Of a DNA stretch of 12,046 nucleotides, positions 1 through 6,483 are shown piece by piece (the first letter of the stretch is position 1; each line of letters opens with the position of its first letter). The notes beneath the pieces are model-generated. The model was given only the letters and a program-made list of their open reading frames with translations. It had not been told where the DNA came from and did not search any database. The DNA comes from a bacterium UBP2_UBA5202. Its GTDB lineage: Bacteria > Edwardsbacteria > AC1 > EtOH8. The position numbers and the translations under genes were made by a program. The DNA lies in NCBI GenBank assembly GCA_002412795.1, contig DHVS01000004.1:1-12046 (forward strand). Reading direction: 5' to 3'.

Positions 1-31
1 TGATTTTGCCAAAGTTCAGTTATTACAAATA

Positions 32-107
32 TGGTAGCGCTACGGGGAATCGAACCCCGGTTTGATGGCTGAGAACCATCCGTCCTAGGCCACTAGACGA
101 TAGCGCC
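32..107 (-). tRNA. tRNA-Glu (anticodon CTC)
   Basis: Read on the minus strand this is a complete 76-nt cloverleaf. The acceptor arms GGCGCTA and TAGCGCT pair (first pair G-U). The D arm carries GTCTAGTGGCCTAGGAC, typical of bacterial tRNA-Glu. The anticodon stem GATGG/CCATC encloses the loop TTCTCAG, giving anticodon CTC, which reads GAG. The T loop is TTCGATT. The 3' CCA is encoded at 32-34. It is transcribed away from the zinc-ribbon gene at 234. Confidence 0.96.
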
Positions 108-119
108 ACGAAGACCTAT

Positions 120-148
120 ATTTTATAACATTATGCCCCAAAAGTCAA
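120..148 (-). promoter_or_regulatory. promoter of tRNA-Glu
   Basis: On the minus strand a -35 TTGACT (148-143) and a -10 TAAAAT (125-120) are separated by 17 bp. Predicted initiation falls near 113, only a few bases before the mature tRNA 5' end at 107, so the leader would be very short. An overlapping TATAAA could serve as an alternative -10 with a 15-bp spacer. Confidence 0.6.
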
Positions 149-163
149 TAAGCTCTTTTGCCC

Positions 164-192
164 TTGTATTTGCAGCCGTTTGGGTGTATAAT
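164..192 (+). promoter_or_regulatory. promoter of the zinc-ribbon gene
   Basis: A perfect -10 hexamer TATAAT (187-192) lies 17 bp after a weak -35 TTGTAT (164-169). Predicted start is near 199, about 35 bases upstream of the ATG at 234. It is divergent from the tRNA-Glu promoter in the same gap. Confidence 0.5.
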
Positions 193-233
193 CATCTTAA
201 GACGGCGGCCATTCAACCAAGAAAAAGCCGCGA

Positions 234-713
234 ATGTCCATAATCCACAAATTAGGGAATACCCAAGAGATGATGAAAAGTTTTAAGAAAGACAGCAAAT
301 TCGGCAAGAAGCCTTTCGGCCGGCCGGACAGGCCCGGCGGAGGCGGCTTCGGTCGGCCCTCCGGCGGACGTCCCGCCTTTGACAAGCAGATGCACCCGGC
401 GGTCTGCGACGAATGCGGCACCAACTGCGAAGTGCCCTTTAAGCCCACCGGGGGAAAGCCGATCTACTGCCGCGACTGCTTCCGCAAGATGGAAGGCCAG
501 GAAGAAAGGGCCCCCGGCCGCCCCGGCCAGTTCCGCCCGGGCAGGTTCTCCGGACCCTCCCGTTCCGACAGCTTCCGCCGGCCGGAAACGGCAGCCGGCG
601 CCAGCCCGGAAATGTTCAAGAAGGAATTGGCCCAGATAAACGCCAAGCTGGACATGATCATAAAGGCCCTGGAGGACGGGGAGATCGAGGAGACAGAGGA
701 AGACGAGGAATAA
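234..713 (+). CDS. CxxC-x17-CxxC zinc-ribbon protein
   Basis: A 159-residue protein with one central zinc-ribbon. C58-x2-C61 and C79-x2-C82 are separated by exactly 17 residues, with the signature VPFKPTGGKPIYC between them. This matches the CxxC-x17-CxxC domain family (TIGR04272), common in environmental bacteria and of unknown role. Before the ribbon lies a Gly/Arg/Pro-rich low-complexity arm (residues 24-47), and another basic Arg/Pro segment follows (93-118). The C-terminus is a predicted amphipathic helix (about 123-146) with a very acidic tail. The basic arms suggest nucleic-acid or ribosome contact, which is inference. The start is uncertain: 234 has no clear Shine-Dalgarno, and tandem ATGs at 270 and 273 give a start (MKSFKKD) more like what I would expect for family members. 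Zinc binding is inferred from the cysteines. Confidence 0.85.
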   Translation: MSIIHKLGNTQEMMKSFKKDSKFGKKPFGRPDRPGGGGFGRPSGGRPAFDKQMHPAVCDECGTNCEVPFKPTGGKPIYCRDCFRKMEGQEERAPGRPGQFRPGRFSGPSRSDSFRRPETAAGASPEMFKKELAQINAKLDMIIKALEDGEIEETEEDEE

Positions 714-725
714 TCGACCGATCGG

Positions 726-762
726 AAAAAGCGGCCGAGGCGTAAGCCTGCGGCCGCTTTTT
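726..762 (+). terminator. Rho-independent terminator after the zinc-ribbon gene
   Basis: A GC-rich hairpin pairs AAAAAGCGGCCG with CGGCCGCTTTTT, with an inner AGGC/GCCT stem around the loop GTAA, and ends in a T run. It lies 13 bases after the stop codon. The flanking A and T tracts mean it could also stop transcription arriving from the other direction. Confidence 0.9.
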
Positions 763-776
763 GCATTTAAATTATC

Positions 777-805
777 TTGAAATTATCAGGCGAAAGTGCT
801 ATCAT
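777..805 (+). promoter_or_regulatory. promoter of the DUF3078-mscL pair
   Basis: A -35 TTGAAA (777-782) and a -10 TATCAT (800-805) are separated by 17 bp, and an extended -10 TGC sits immediately upstream at 797-799. Predicted initiation is near 812, giving a leader of about 60 nt before the ATG at 875. Confidence 0.6.
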
Positions 806-874
806 AAATTATCGAAGCATGATGCAGGGATATTCTCTTTTCCCGGATCAATCACATCATATCAAAGGAGCGGC

Positions 875-1756
875 ATGAAAAAATACCTGTTTGCGCTTTT
901 AATGTTCGGCTTGCTGGCTGGGAGCCAGTCGTGGGCCGAGCCCTGGCAGGCCGCGCTGGACGCCAACCTGATGGCCACCCAGAACGCCTACAGCAACAGC
1001 TGGACCGGGGGCGAGGCCGGGTCGATGTCCTGGGCTACCAACTGGAATTTCGTGGCGCAAAGACAGTTCAATGCCAAATGGCACAGCAAGAACACCGTCA
1101 AGCTTTCCTTCGGGCAGACCCACAGCCAGGAGCAGGAAAGCAACAGGTGGACCAAGCCGGCCAAATCCACCGACCTGATAGACCTGGAATCGCTCTGGCG
1201 GATGACCCTGGGGCTGTTCGTGGATCCCTTTGCGGCGGTGCGGCTGGAAACGCAGTTCCTGGACGCCAGCCAGACCGGCAACATCCGTTACGGCAATCCC
1301 ATCAAATATTCCGAAAGTTTTGGCGCGGCCAAGTCGCTGATCAAGGAAAAAAACCGGGAACTTGCCGTCCGGCTGGGGGCCTCATTCCGCCAGCAGACCG
1401 ACCAGGGGGTAATTGTTGACACCGCCGGCACCAAAAAGGATTTTACCGGCAACAACGGGGGCGCCGAATTTGCGGCCGATTACAAAACCCCGGTGGGCAG
1501 CGACAAGATAACCTATACCGGAAAACTCTCGGTTTACAAGGCGGTGTTCAATTCCAAAAAAGACGAGCTGGCCGGGCTGCCAAACCAGGATTACTGGAAG
1601 GCCGTGGACGTCAGTTGGGAGAACGGCCTGGTGGCCGGTATCAGCAAATACCTGATGGTGAACCTCTACCTGCAGATGCTGTATGACAAGGAAGTGGACC
1701 TGCGGACCCGGTTCAAGCAGACCCTGTCCCTGGGACTGACCTACAGTCTTAAGTAA
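875..1756 (+). CDS. DUF3078-like outer-membrane beta-barrel protein
   Basis: A 293-residue exported protein. It starts with a classical signal peptide: MKK, a hydrophobic stretch to about residue 17, and probable cleavage after SWA (about residue 22). The mature chain alternates polar and hydrophobic residues in short strands and has many aromatic girdle residues. The N-terminal part (AALDANLMATQNAYSNSWTG followed by a Gly/Glu-rich turn, then WNFVAQRQF) resembles DUF3078 proteins, predicted outer-membrane barrels frequent in Bacteroidetes and relatives. It ends in alternating residues (LSLGLTYSLK), as barrel proteins often do. The start at 875 is preceded by the strong ribosome site AAAGGAG; the frame stays open upstream to a TTG at 761, but that extension adds a non-exported sequence and overlaps the terminator. 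mscL follows after 36 bases. The substrate, if any, is unknown. Confidence 0.8.
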   Translation: MKKYLFALLMFGLLAGSQSWAEPWQAALDANLMATQNAYSNSWTGGEAGSMSWATNWNFVAQRQFNAKWHSKNTVKLSFGQTHSQEQESNRWTKPAKSTDLIDLESLWRMTLGLFVDPFAAVRLETQFLDASQTGNIRYGNPIKYSESFGAAKSLIKEKNRELAVRLGASFRQQTDQGVIVDTAGTKKDFTGNNGGAEFAADYKTPVGSDKITYTGKLSVYKAVFNSKKDELAGLPNQDYWKAVDVSWENGLVAGISKYLMVNLYLQMLYDKEVDLRTRFKQTLSLGLTYSLK

Positions 1757-1792
1757 TGATCAGACCTTAAACCTAAAAGGGGGAAGCCTATT

Positions 1793-2260
1793 ATGTTGAA
1801 AGAATTCAAGCAGTTCATTCTGCGGGGCAATGTGCTGGACCTGGCGGTGGCGGTGATCATCGGCGCGGCCTTCGGGAAGATCGTCTCCTCGCTGGTGGCC
1901 GACGTGCTGATGCCGCCCATCGGCCGGCTGGCCGGCAAGCTGGACTTCAGCAGCATCGTGATCCCGCTGTCCAAGCCCGAGGGGGTGGACCTGACCAAGC
2001 TTACCCTGAAGGCGGCCACCGATATGGGCCTGCCGGTGATCAAGCTTGGGCTGTTTCTCAACAACGTGATAGACTTCGTGATCGTGGCCTTCGTCATCTT
2101 CCTGGTGATCAAGCTGGTCAACCGGATGCAGCGTAAAAAAGAGGAGCCGCCGGCCGTGCCCACCACCAGGGAATGCCCGTTCTGCGTGTCCACGGTCAGC
2201 CTCAAGGCCGTCAAATGCCCGAACTGCACCTCGGAACTGCCGGCCAATACCCCTAAATGA
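1793..2260 (+). CDS. mscL: large-conductance mechanosensitive channel with C-terminal zinc ribbon
   Basis: A 155-residue MscL, the inner-membrane pentameric channel that opens under hypo-osmotic stress. The N-terminal amphipathic helix and start of TM1 are clear (KEFKQFILRGNVLDLAVAVI, residues 3-22), TM1 runs to about 40, and a periplasmic loop follows. TM2 spans about 86-107 (LFLNNVIDFVIVAFVIFLVI) and is followed by a basic cytoplasmic cluster. After the usual cytoplasmic helix there is a short four-cysteine unit, C128-x2-C131 and C142-x2-C145 (CPFC and CPNC), a predicted zinc ribbon also seen in MscL of several other phyla but absent from E. coli MscL. The ribosome site is AAAAGGGGG, 36 bases after the DUF3078 gene, and no separate promoter fits in the gap, so cotranscription is likely. 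Confidence 0.97.
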   Translation: MLKEFKQFILRGNVLDLAVAVIIGAAFGKIVSSLVADVLMPPIGRLAGKLDFSSIVIPLSKPEGVDLTKLTLKAATDMGLPVIKLGLFLNNVIDFVIVAFVIFLVIKLVNRMQRKKEEPPAVPTTRECPFCVSTVSLKAVKCPNCTSELPANTPK

Positions 2261-2314
2261 AGGCCTTATTGTCTTTGGGCATTAGTGAAAATTTTGCGGT
2301 TTGACTTAAAGCGG

Positions 2315-2344
2315 TTGACAAAAGAGGTTTTTTTAGGTTATAAT
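2315..2344 (+). promoter_or_regulatory. consensus promoter of tRNA-Gln
   Basis: Perfect -35 TTGACA (2315-2320) and perfect -10 TATAAT (2339-2344) hexamers are separated by 18 bp. This is the strongest promoter in the window by eye and is typical of stable-RNA genes. Predicted initiation is near 2351, about 62 bases before the tRNA. Confidence 0.88.
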
Positions 2345-2352
2345 TAAAAGAT

Positions 2353-2393
2353 ATCAGGGACTGAATAGTTTTGATGTCCCTGATGCTGTTTTT
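2353..2393 (+). other. leader hairpin between promoter and tRNA-Gln
   Basis: A perfect 9-bp stem pairs ATCAGGGAC (2353-2361) with GTCCCTGAT (2376-2384) around a 14-nt loop. It is followed by GCTG and five Ts (2389-2393). It begins within a few bases of the predicted start of the tRNA-Gln transcript. It could be a weak terminator for read-through from mscL, a 5' stabilising or processing structure, or an attenuator. The T run is four bases from the stem, which weakens the terminator reading. Confidence 0.5.
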
Positions 2394-2413
2394 AAGACTC
2401 AAGAAATATTCAC

Positions 2414-2487
2414 TGGGGGATCGTCCAACGGCAGGACACATGGCTCTGGACCATGGTATCGGGGTTCGAATCCCTGTCCCCCAGCCA
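2414..2487 (+). tRNA. tRNA-Gln (anticodon CTG)
   Basis: A complete 74-nt cloverleaf. Acceptor arms TGGGGGA and TCCCCCA pair, with discriminator G and an encoded CCA (2485-2487). The anticodon stem CATGG/CCATG encloses CTCTGGA, giving anticodon CTG for CAG codons. The T arm is CGGGG/CCCTG with loop TTCGAAT. The U1-A72 pair and G73 discriminator are typical tRNA-Gln identity features. Confidence 0.96.
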
Positions 2488-2488
2488 T

Positions 2489-2525
2489 AAAAAAAGACTG
2501 CAGTTAAAACCGCAGTCTTTTTTTA
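2489..2525 (+). terminator. terminator after tRNA-Gln, probably bidirectional
   Basis: GACTGC (2496-2501) pairs with GCAGTC (2512-2517) around a 10-nt loop. Seven As (2489-2495) on the left can pair with seven Ts (2518-2524) on the right. It starts two bases after the tRNA CCA. The A tract on the left makes it a plausible terminator for the converging phoH-type transcript as well, since no other clear terminator is seen beyond that gene's stop. Confidence 0.88.
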
Positions 2526-2571
2526 TTTACCAAGAATTGAATCCTGTAATTTGTACGTAATGTTTTGGAAC

Positions 2572-2629
2572 CGTCATGGTTTTACAGCGATTGCTTCCAT
2601 TGTAAGGCAAGAGGTAAACTCGCAATGAC
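2572..2629. repeat. degenerate palindromic intergenic repeat
   Basis: The fragments CGTCAT (2572-2577), GCGATTGCTTC (2587-2597) and CTCGCAATGAC (2619-2629) resemble the pieces of a palindromic repeat widespread in bacterial genomes (arms like CGTCATTGCGAG and GCGATTGCTTCG). TTACA (2582-2586) and TGTAA (2601-2605) form a small internal inverted repeat. It looks like a decayed copy between the tRNA-Gln terminator and the 3' end of the PIN-PhoH gene. Family assignment is from memory of the motif. Confidence 0.4.
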
Positions 2630-2659
2630 TGTTTGGTCAGATGGTACCTGTCAGAAGGG

Positions 2660-3997
2660 TCACAGCAAGTTGCTGGCCAGCTCGGCCAGGGGGCTGCGCT
2701 CGCCCTTCAGCAGATTGACGTGGGCGAACAGGCTCTGGCCCTTCATCCGGTCCACCAGATAGCTCAAACCGTTGCTCTGGGCGTCCAGATAAGGGGAGTC
2801 GATCTGGTAAACATCGCCGGTGAAGACGATCTTGGCCCCCTCGCCGGCCCGGGTGATGATGGTCTTGACCTCCAGCGGGGTAAGGTTCTGGGCCTCGTCC
2901 ACAATGAAGAAGATGTTGGACAAACTGCGGCCCCGGATGAAGGCCAGGGCCGAGATCACCAGTTTCTCGTTCTGGATCATCTCGTTGATCTTGTTGTGCT
3001 CCTTGCTCTCCGGGGCAAAGCGGTGCCGGATGACGGCCAGGTTGTCCCACAAAGGCTCCATGTAGGGGTCGATCTTGGACTTGATGTCGCCGGGCAAAAA
3101 GCCGATGTCCCGGTTGGCCAGGGGCACCACCGGCCGGGCCAAAAAGATCTGATGATAGTTGCGCCGCTGTTCCAAAGCCGCGGCCAAAGCCAACAGGGTC
3201 TTTCCGGTGCCGGCCTTGCCGGTCAATGCCGCCAGCTGGATCTCGGGGCGGAGCAGGGCGTCCAGGGCGAAGATCTGCTCGGCGTTGCGGGGCTCGATGC
3301 CGTAGGCCGGCCGCTTGACCAGCCGCTCCAGGCCGTCCTTCTCCGGATTGAAATGGGCCAGCACGCTGGAGCTGTGGTTCTTGAAGACGAAATACTGGTG
3401 GGGCAGCAACTCCTCCTTTAAGGGGAAGGCCGCCCGGGGCACCAGGTAGGGATCCTGATAGAACTGGGATATGAAATCCTTGTCCATGTCCTCGACCACC
3501 CGGGTGGTGACGTTCATCTGGTCCAGCTGCCGGATCTTGCCGGTCAGGTAGTCGTCGGCCTGCAGACCCAGCGACTTGGCCTTCATCCTCAGATTGATGT
3601 CCTTGGTCACTATCACCACCTGGCGGTCGGCATGCTTGCGGGTCAGCTCCTCGGCCATGGCCAGAATGCGGTGGTCGGCCTTGTCGGCGGCGAAGGAATG
3701 GTAGACCCGCTCCGAATGGGGGTCGCCCACCAGGATGTGGAGCTTGCCCCGGCCCTTGCCCAGGGAGATCCCCTTGGTCAGCAGATGCTCCCCGGCCAGC
3801 TTGTCCAGATTGCGGATGAACTCCCGGGCCTCGAAGTTGATCAGGTCGCTGCCTTTTTTGAACTTGTCCAGCTCCTCCAGCACCACGATGGGTATGACGA
3901 TGTCGTGTTCCTCAAAATTCTCGATGCAGGTATGGTCGTAGAGTATCACGTTGGTGTCCAGCACGAAGAGTTTTTTTGACTTTTTGCTTTCGGCCAT
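2660..3997 (-). CDS. PIN domain-PhoH family ATPase (PhoH2/YlaK type)
   Basis: A 445-residue cytoplasmic protein with two domains. The PIN nuclease-like domain occupies about residues 8-150. Its acidic residues are in place: D14 in FVLDTNVIL, E41/E42 in VVLEELD, D105/D108 in DKADHRIL and D133 in TKDINLR. The PhoH ATPase domain follows at about 225-445, with Walker A GKAGTGKT (260-267) and Walker B FFIVDEAQN (D367, E368), then a sensor-like VFTGDVYQID. This order is that of PhoH2/YlaK proteins, for which RNA unwinding and cleavage have been described; the length is normal. The start has a strong ribosome site (AAAGGGGGA) 6-8 bases upstream. It is a single-gene unit converging on tRNA-Gln. Its physiological target here is unknown. 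Confidence 0.95.
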   Translation of the reverse strand: MAESKKSKKLFVLDTNVILYDHTCIENFEEHDIVIPIVVLEELDKFKKGSDLINFEAREFIRNLDKLAGEHLLTKGISLGKGRGKLHILVGDPHSERVYHSFAADKADHRILAMAEELTRKHADRQVVIVTKDINLRMKAKSLGLQADDYLTGKIRQLDQMNVTTRVVEDMDKDFISQFYQDPYLVPRAAFPLKEELLPHQYFVFKNHSSSVLAHFNPEKDGLERLVKRPAYGIEPRNAEQIFALDALLRPEIQLAALTGKAGTGKTLLALAAALEQRRNYHQIFLARPVVPLANRDIGFLPGDIKSKIDPYMEPLWDNLAVIRHRFAPESKEHNKINEMIQNEKLVISALAFIRGRSLSNIFFIVDEAQNLTPLEVKTIITRAGEGAKIVFTGDVYQIDSPYLDAQSNGLSYLVDRMKGQSLFAHVNLLKGERSPLAELASNLL

Positions 3998-4058
3998 GCT
4001 GTCCCCCTTTTGTAAGGATGCAATGAAGGTTGATGTATGGGATCTAACGATTATTCAA

Positions 4059-4147
4059 CCACAGAAACACGGAAAGCCGAATATTCTGGAAAATCATTTA
4101 CTATAGGTCGGCAGTTGTTTTGATTCCGTCCTTCAGTGTTTCAGTGG
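4059..4147. repeat. inverted repeat of a dispersed family
   Basis: CCACAGAAACACGGAA (4059-4074) and TTCAGTGTTTCAGTGG (4132-4147) are inverted copies matching at 14 of 16 positions, enclosing 57 bases. A third copy, TTCAGTGTTTCCGTGG, lies at 6406-6421. The 4011-4340 gap holds this repeat and the promoter of the NuoE-like gene, but no gene that I can support. Confidence 0.6.
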
Positions 4148-4261
4148 AAAAGGGTTACCCCAGTTCCTTTCAAATATAACCCGATGCCGGGATAAAATCA
4201 ATAGCTTTTAAGGCCAAATTTAAAACCGGTAAAAATATGCCGAAAATTGTTGATTTGGGTC

Positions 4262-4291
4262 TTGCAATGGTTAGATTTTATGTGATAGAAT
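4262..4291 (+). promoter_or_regulatory. promoter of the redox gene cluster
   Basis: A -35 TTGCAA (4262-4267) and a -10 TAGAAT (4286-4291) are separated by 18 bp, with an extended TGA at 4283-4285. Predicted initiation is near 4298, about 43 bases before the NuoE-like ATG. Confidence 0.5.
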
Positions 4292-4340
4292 AAATTTTCA
4301 ACTTCAAAAAATTATAAGCAATGCTATCAGCAGGAGCCAT

Positions 4341-4829
4341 ATGAAAAAGGCCAAGCCAGCTCCCAAGGCGGTCAGGGGCGCAGCGGACCCGGCGGTGAAA
4401 AAGGTCGTGGCCCGGCATGCCGGAAACAAGGGGGCTTTGATCACGGTTTTGCAGGAGGTCCAGGCCGAGCTGGGCTACCTGTCGGGCCAGACCATCGAAC
4501 AGATCAGCCGGGCCATGGATCTTCCGGCCAGCCAGGTCTACGGGGTGGCCACTTTTTACACCCAGTTCCGGCTGAAGCCGGTGGGCAAGCACCTGATGCG
4601 GGTCTGCCACGGCACCGCCTGCCACGTCAGCGGGGCGGGCAAGATCAGCCAGGCTTTGGAGGACGAGCTGAAAGTGGGCGACGGCGAGACCACCGAGGAC
4701 GGGAAATTCACCCTGGAGACGGTGGCCTGCCTGGGCTGCTGCAGCCTGGCCCCGGTGATGATGATAGACAGCGAGACCTACGGCCGGCTGACCCCGGACA
4801 GCGCCCGCAAGGCGGCCAAGGATTTTTAA
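4341..4829 (+). CDS. nuoE: NuoE/HndA-like [2Fe-2S] subunit of an NADH-dependent oxidoreductase
   Basis: A 162-residue thioredoxin-fold ferredoxin subunit that passes electrons to or from the FMN subunit. An N-terminal helical part (about 16-75) contains the family block LQEVQAELGYLS...LPASQVYGVATFYTQF. The [2Fe-2S] ligands are all present: C89-x4-C94 (CHGTAC) and C130-x3-C134 (CLGCC), with an extra C133 between the last two. Length is normal for NuoE or the HndA/HydC subunits of NAD-linked hydrogenases. The start follows AGGAG by four bases. About 20 basic residues precede the domain. Its natural partner is the NuoF-like gene at 6484, separated from it by the WG-repeat gene. The sequence alone does not say whether it belongs to a hydrogenase, formate dehydrogenase or transhydrogenase complex. 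Confidence 0.93.
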   Translation: MKKAKPAPKAVRGAADPAVKKVVARHAGNKGALITVLQEVQAELGYLSGQTIEQISRAMDLPASQVYGVATFYTQFRLKPVGKHLMRVCHGTACHVSGAGKISQALEDELKVGDGETTEDGKFTLETVACLGCCSLAPVMMIDSETYGRLTPDSARKAAKDF

Positions 4830-4849
4830 GCGACAGGCCTTTCCGGAAC

Positions 4850-4912
4850 AGACAGGATTAACAGGATTTAACGGATTATATTTCTTTCAGCAGCATCATG
4901 TAAATCCTGTCT
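4850..4912. repeat. ACAGGATT-type inverted repeat
   Basis: AGACAGGATT (4850-4859) is the exact inverse of AATCCTGTCT (4903-4912), and ACAGGATTTA (4861-4870) is the exact inverse of TAAATCCTGT (4901-4910). The left side is a short direct array of the unit ACAGGATTA. Such (A)CAGGATTAA arrays are a common dispersed intergenic repeat in many environmental genomes. It sits just after the NuoE-like stop and might act as a transcript 3' structure, but there is no T run. Confidence 0.65.
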
Positions 4913-4924
4913 AAATAGTATTCG

Positions 4925-4930
4925 TATAAT
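4925..4930 (+). promoter_or_regulatory. possible -10 element before the WG-repeat gene
   Basis: A perfect TATAAT hexamer lies 58 bases upstream of the WG-repeat start. No convincing -35 is seen at the right distance; the repeat arm ends there. If real, it would give this gene its own transcript inside the redox cluster. Confidence 0.35.
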
Positions 4931-4988
4931 TTCACACATTAGAGATTGAACCTCCGGATCAATAAACTCCAACATCAGGAGTAATAAA

Positions 4989-6200
4989 ATGACCGGGTTA
5001 AAAAGAACATTATGGGGCGGGACCGCGTTCCTCTGTCTGTGTGCAATGCTTTGGGCCCAGCCCCAGGCACCGCTTTTCCCCGTCAACCAGCAGGGCAAGT
5101 TCGGATACATCGACCAGCAAGGCCGGGTGGTAATTGAACCCAATTACGACTGGGCCTTTGGTTTTTCCGAAGGCCTGGCTCTGGTCAATATCAGCGGGAT
5201 CAAGAACGAATACGGGTTCGTGGTGGGGGGCAAGTGGGGATACATCAGCCCCGACGGCGAGACGGCCGTTACCCCGCAGTACGACGATGCCAAGAATTTT
5301 TCACAAGGCCTGGCCCTGGTCAACGTCGGCGGCAAGACCATCGAGACCGGCATGATCTCCGGGGGCAGGCGGGGATTCATCGACCAGACCGGAAAAACAG
5401 TGATCGAGCCGGGATACGAGGATGCCCGGAGTTTTTCCGAAGGCCTGGCCCTGGTGCGGCAGAACGACAAATACGGTTTCATAGACCAGAGCGGAAAGGT
5501 CATTGTGCCGTTCCAATACCAGGACGCCATGAGCTTTTCCGGAGACCGGGCGCTGGTGAAGCTGGACAACGGCTGGGGTTTCATCAACAAAAACGGCGAG
5601 GCCGTGATCCCGCCGGTCTATCACGGAGCCCGCAGCTTCGTCAACGGCTTCGCCATAGTCCAGACCGAGGGCAAGTTCGGTTTCATAGATCCCGCCGGCC
5701 GGGTGGTGGTGGCCCAGCATTACGACGACGCCGGGAATTTTTACCAGGGGCTGGCGGCGGTGAAGCTTAACGGCCGCTGGGGTTATGTGGACACAACCGG
5801 ACAGAGGATAATAGCAGCCAAGTACGCGGCGGCCTCAGGTTTTGTTGAAGGGCTGGCCTGCATCCGGATCGGCGGCAAACGGGGATACATCAACCGGGCC
5901 GGCCGGATGGCCGTTCCCCCGCGCTTTGACGGGGCCATGGACTTCTCCGAAGGGCTGGCCCTGGTGAACCTGGGCGGTAAGATGAACGAGAACGGCATCA
6001 TCCAGGGCGGCAAGTGGGGGTTCATCAACAAGACCGGACAGACCGTGATCAAACCCCGGTTCGATTACGCCTGGGATTTCAAAAACGGTTTGGCCATGGT
6101 CAACATGGGCGGCAAGATGAATTCCTACGGCAACACCGAGGGCGGGACCTGGGGGTATATCGACCGGACCGGGAAGTATGTCTGGAAGTCCGGGGAGTAA
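4989..6200 (+). CDS. exported WG-repeat protein
   Basis: A 403-residue protein with a Sec signal peptide (basic LKR, hydrophobic segment about 9-22, probable cleavage after LWA at residue 23). The rest is nine full WG repeats and one partial repeat (residues 38-403), each built on [WFYR]-G-[YF]-I-[DN]-x2-G-x3-I-x-P-x-[YF]-x2-A-x2-F-x2-G-L-A-L-V. No catalytic motif is seen. WG repeats are predicted beta-rich protein-interaction units; the function is unknown. The location should be periplasmic or extracellular; there is no lipobox or anchor. The start has AGGAG with 8-base spacing. It stands between the NuoE-like and NuoF-like genes, although a secreted protein has no obvious part in a cytoplasmic complex. 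Repeats flank it on both sides, which suggests later insertion of the gene (inference). Confidence 0.92.
   Translation: MTGLKRTLWGGTAFLCLCAMLWAQPQAPLFPVNQQGKFGYIDQQGRVVIEPNYDWAFGFSEGLALVNISGIKNEYGFVVGGKWGYISPDGETAVTPQYDDAKNFSQGLALVNVGGKTIETGMISGGRRGFIDQTGKTVIEPGYEDARSFSEGLALVRQNDKYGFIDQSGKVIVPFQYQDAMSFSGDRALVKLDNGWGFINKNGEAVIPPVYHGARSFVNGFAIVQTEGKFGFIDPAGRVVVAQHYDDAGNFYQGLAAVKLNGRWGYVDTTGQRIIAAKYAAASGFVEGLACIRIGGKRGYINRAGRMAVPPRFDGAMDFSEGLALVNLGGKMNENGIIQGGKWGFINKTGQTVIKPRFDYAWDFKNGLAMVNMGGKMNSYGNTEGGTWGYIDRTGKYVWKSGE
5100..6197 (+). repeat. WG repeat array with two unit lengths
   Basis: Measured from one W/F-G position to the next, the units are 45, 45, 34, 34, 34, 34, 34, 45 and 45 residues, followed by a 16-residue partial unit. 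The long units carry an 11-residue extension after the ALVN block that ends in GG (for example GGKMNENG...QGGK). The long units occupy both ends and the short units the middle. Unit boundaries fall at residues 38, 83, 128, 162, 196, 230, 264, 298, 343 and 388. Confidence 0.85.
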
Positions 6201-6483
6201 ACGAAAGGCCTGCGAGGTTTTCAATAAGGAAACCCTGCCTTCGCTGTAGCTACGGCGGGCAGGCATGAAACCAGGAATATTTCTTTTCTGAAATCATAAT
6301 CAACAATCAATACCCCATTCAAATTTTATCTGGAAACAGGCATCAACAAATATTTTCCTGCCTTCCTGGATTCCTAATAGATTTATTTTTTCGTGATCTC
6401 CAGGATTCAGTGTTTCCGTGGCAAGTAATGTTCATATACCTGAATTTTTCAATCAAATCAACATATAACGGGGGGAAAGCCTC
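6201..6483. repeat. gap made mostly of degenerate dispersed repeats
   Basis: No gene is seen. CCTGCC (6234-6239) and GGCAGG (6258-6263) form an inverted pair around the palindrome GTAGCTAC, resembling a widespread element of the type CCTGCC-CGCCGTAGC. CCAGGAA (6271-6277) is inverted at 6364-6370 (TTCCTGG), another familiar intergenic repeat pair. TTCAGTGTTTCCGTGG (6406-6421) is a copy of the repeat arms at 4059 and 4132. No T-tract terminator or convincing promoter is visible. GGGGGGAAAG just before 6484 is the ribosome site of the next gene. Confidence 0.5.

Noticed and set aside
761..874. Upstream extension of the DUF3078 gene to a TTG at 761
   Set aside because: It would overlap the terminator and the promoter and bury the signal peptide; the ATG at 875 has a strong ribosome site.
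2633..3421. 262-residue open frame on the plus strand opposite the PIN-PhoH gene
   Set aside because: It is the antisense shadow of a clearly conserved GC-rich gene, with no recognisable domain and no ribosome site.
4011..4058. Promoter for the PIN-PhoH gene on the minus strand
   Set aside because: Several AT-rich hexamers exist but none gives a convincing -35/-10 pair with good spacing.
5301..5720. Open frames overlapping the WG-repeat gene in other frames and strand
   Set aside because: Their repeated character simply mirrors the WG repeat DNA; they have no signals of their own.
5100..6197. CRISPR-like array
   Set aside because: The periodicity is protein-coding WG repeats of 34 and 45 codons, not short identical repeats with unique spacers.
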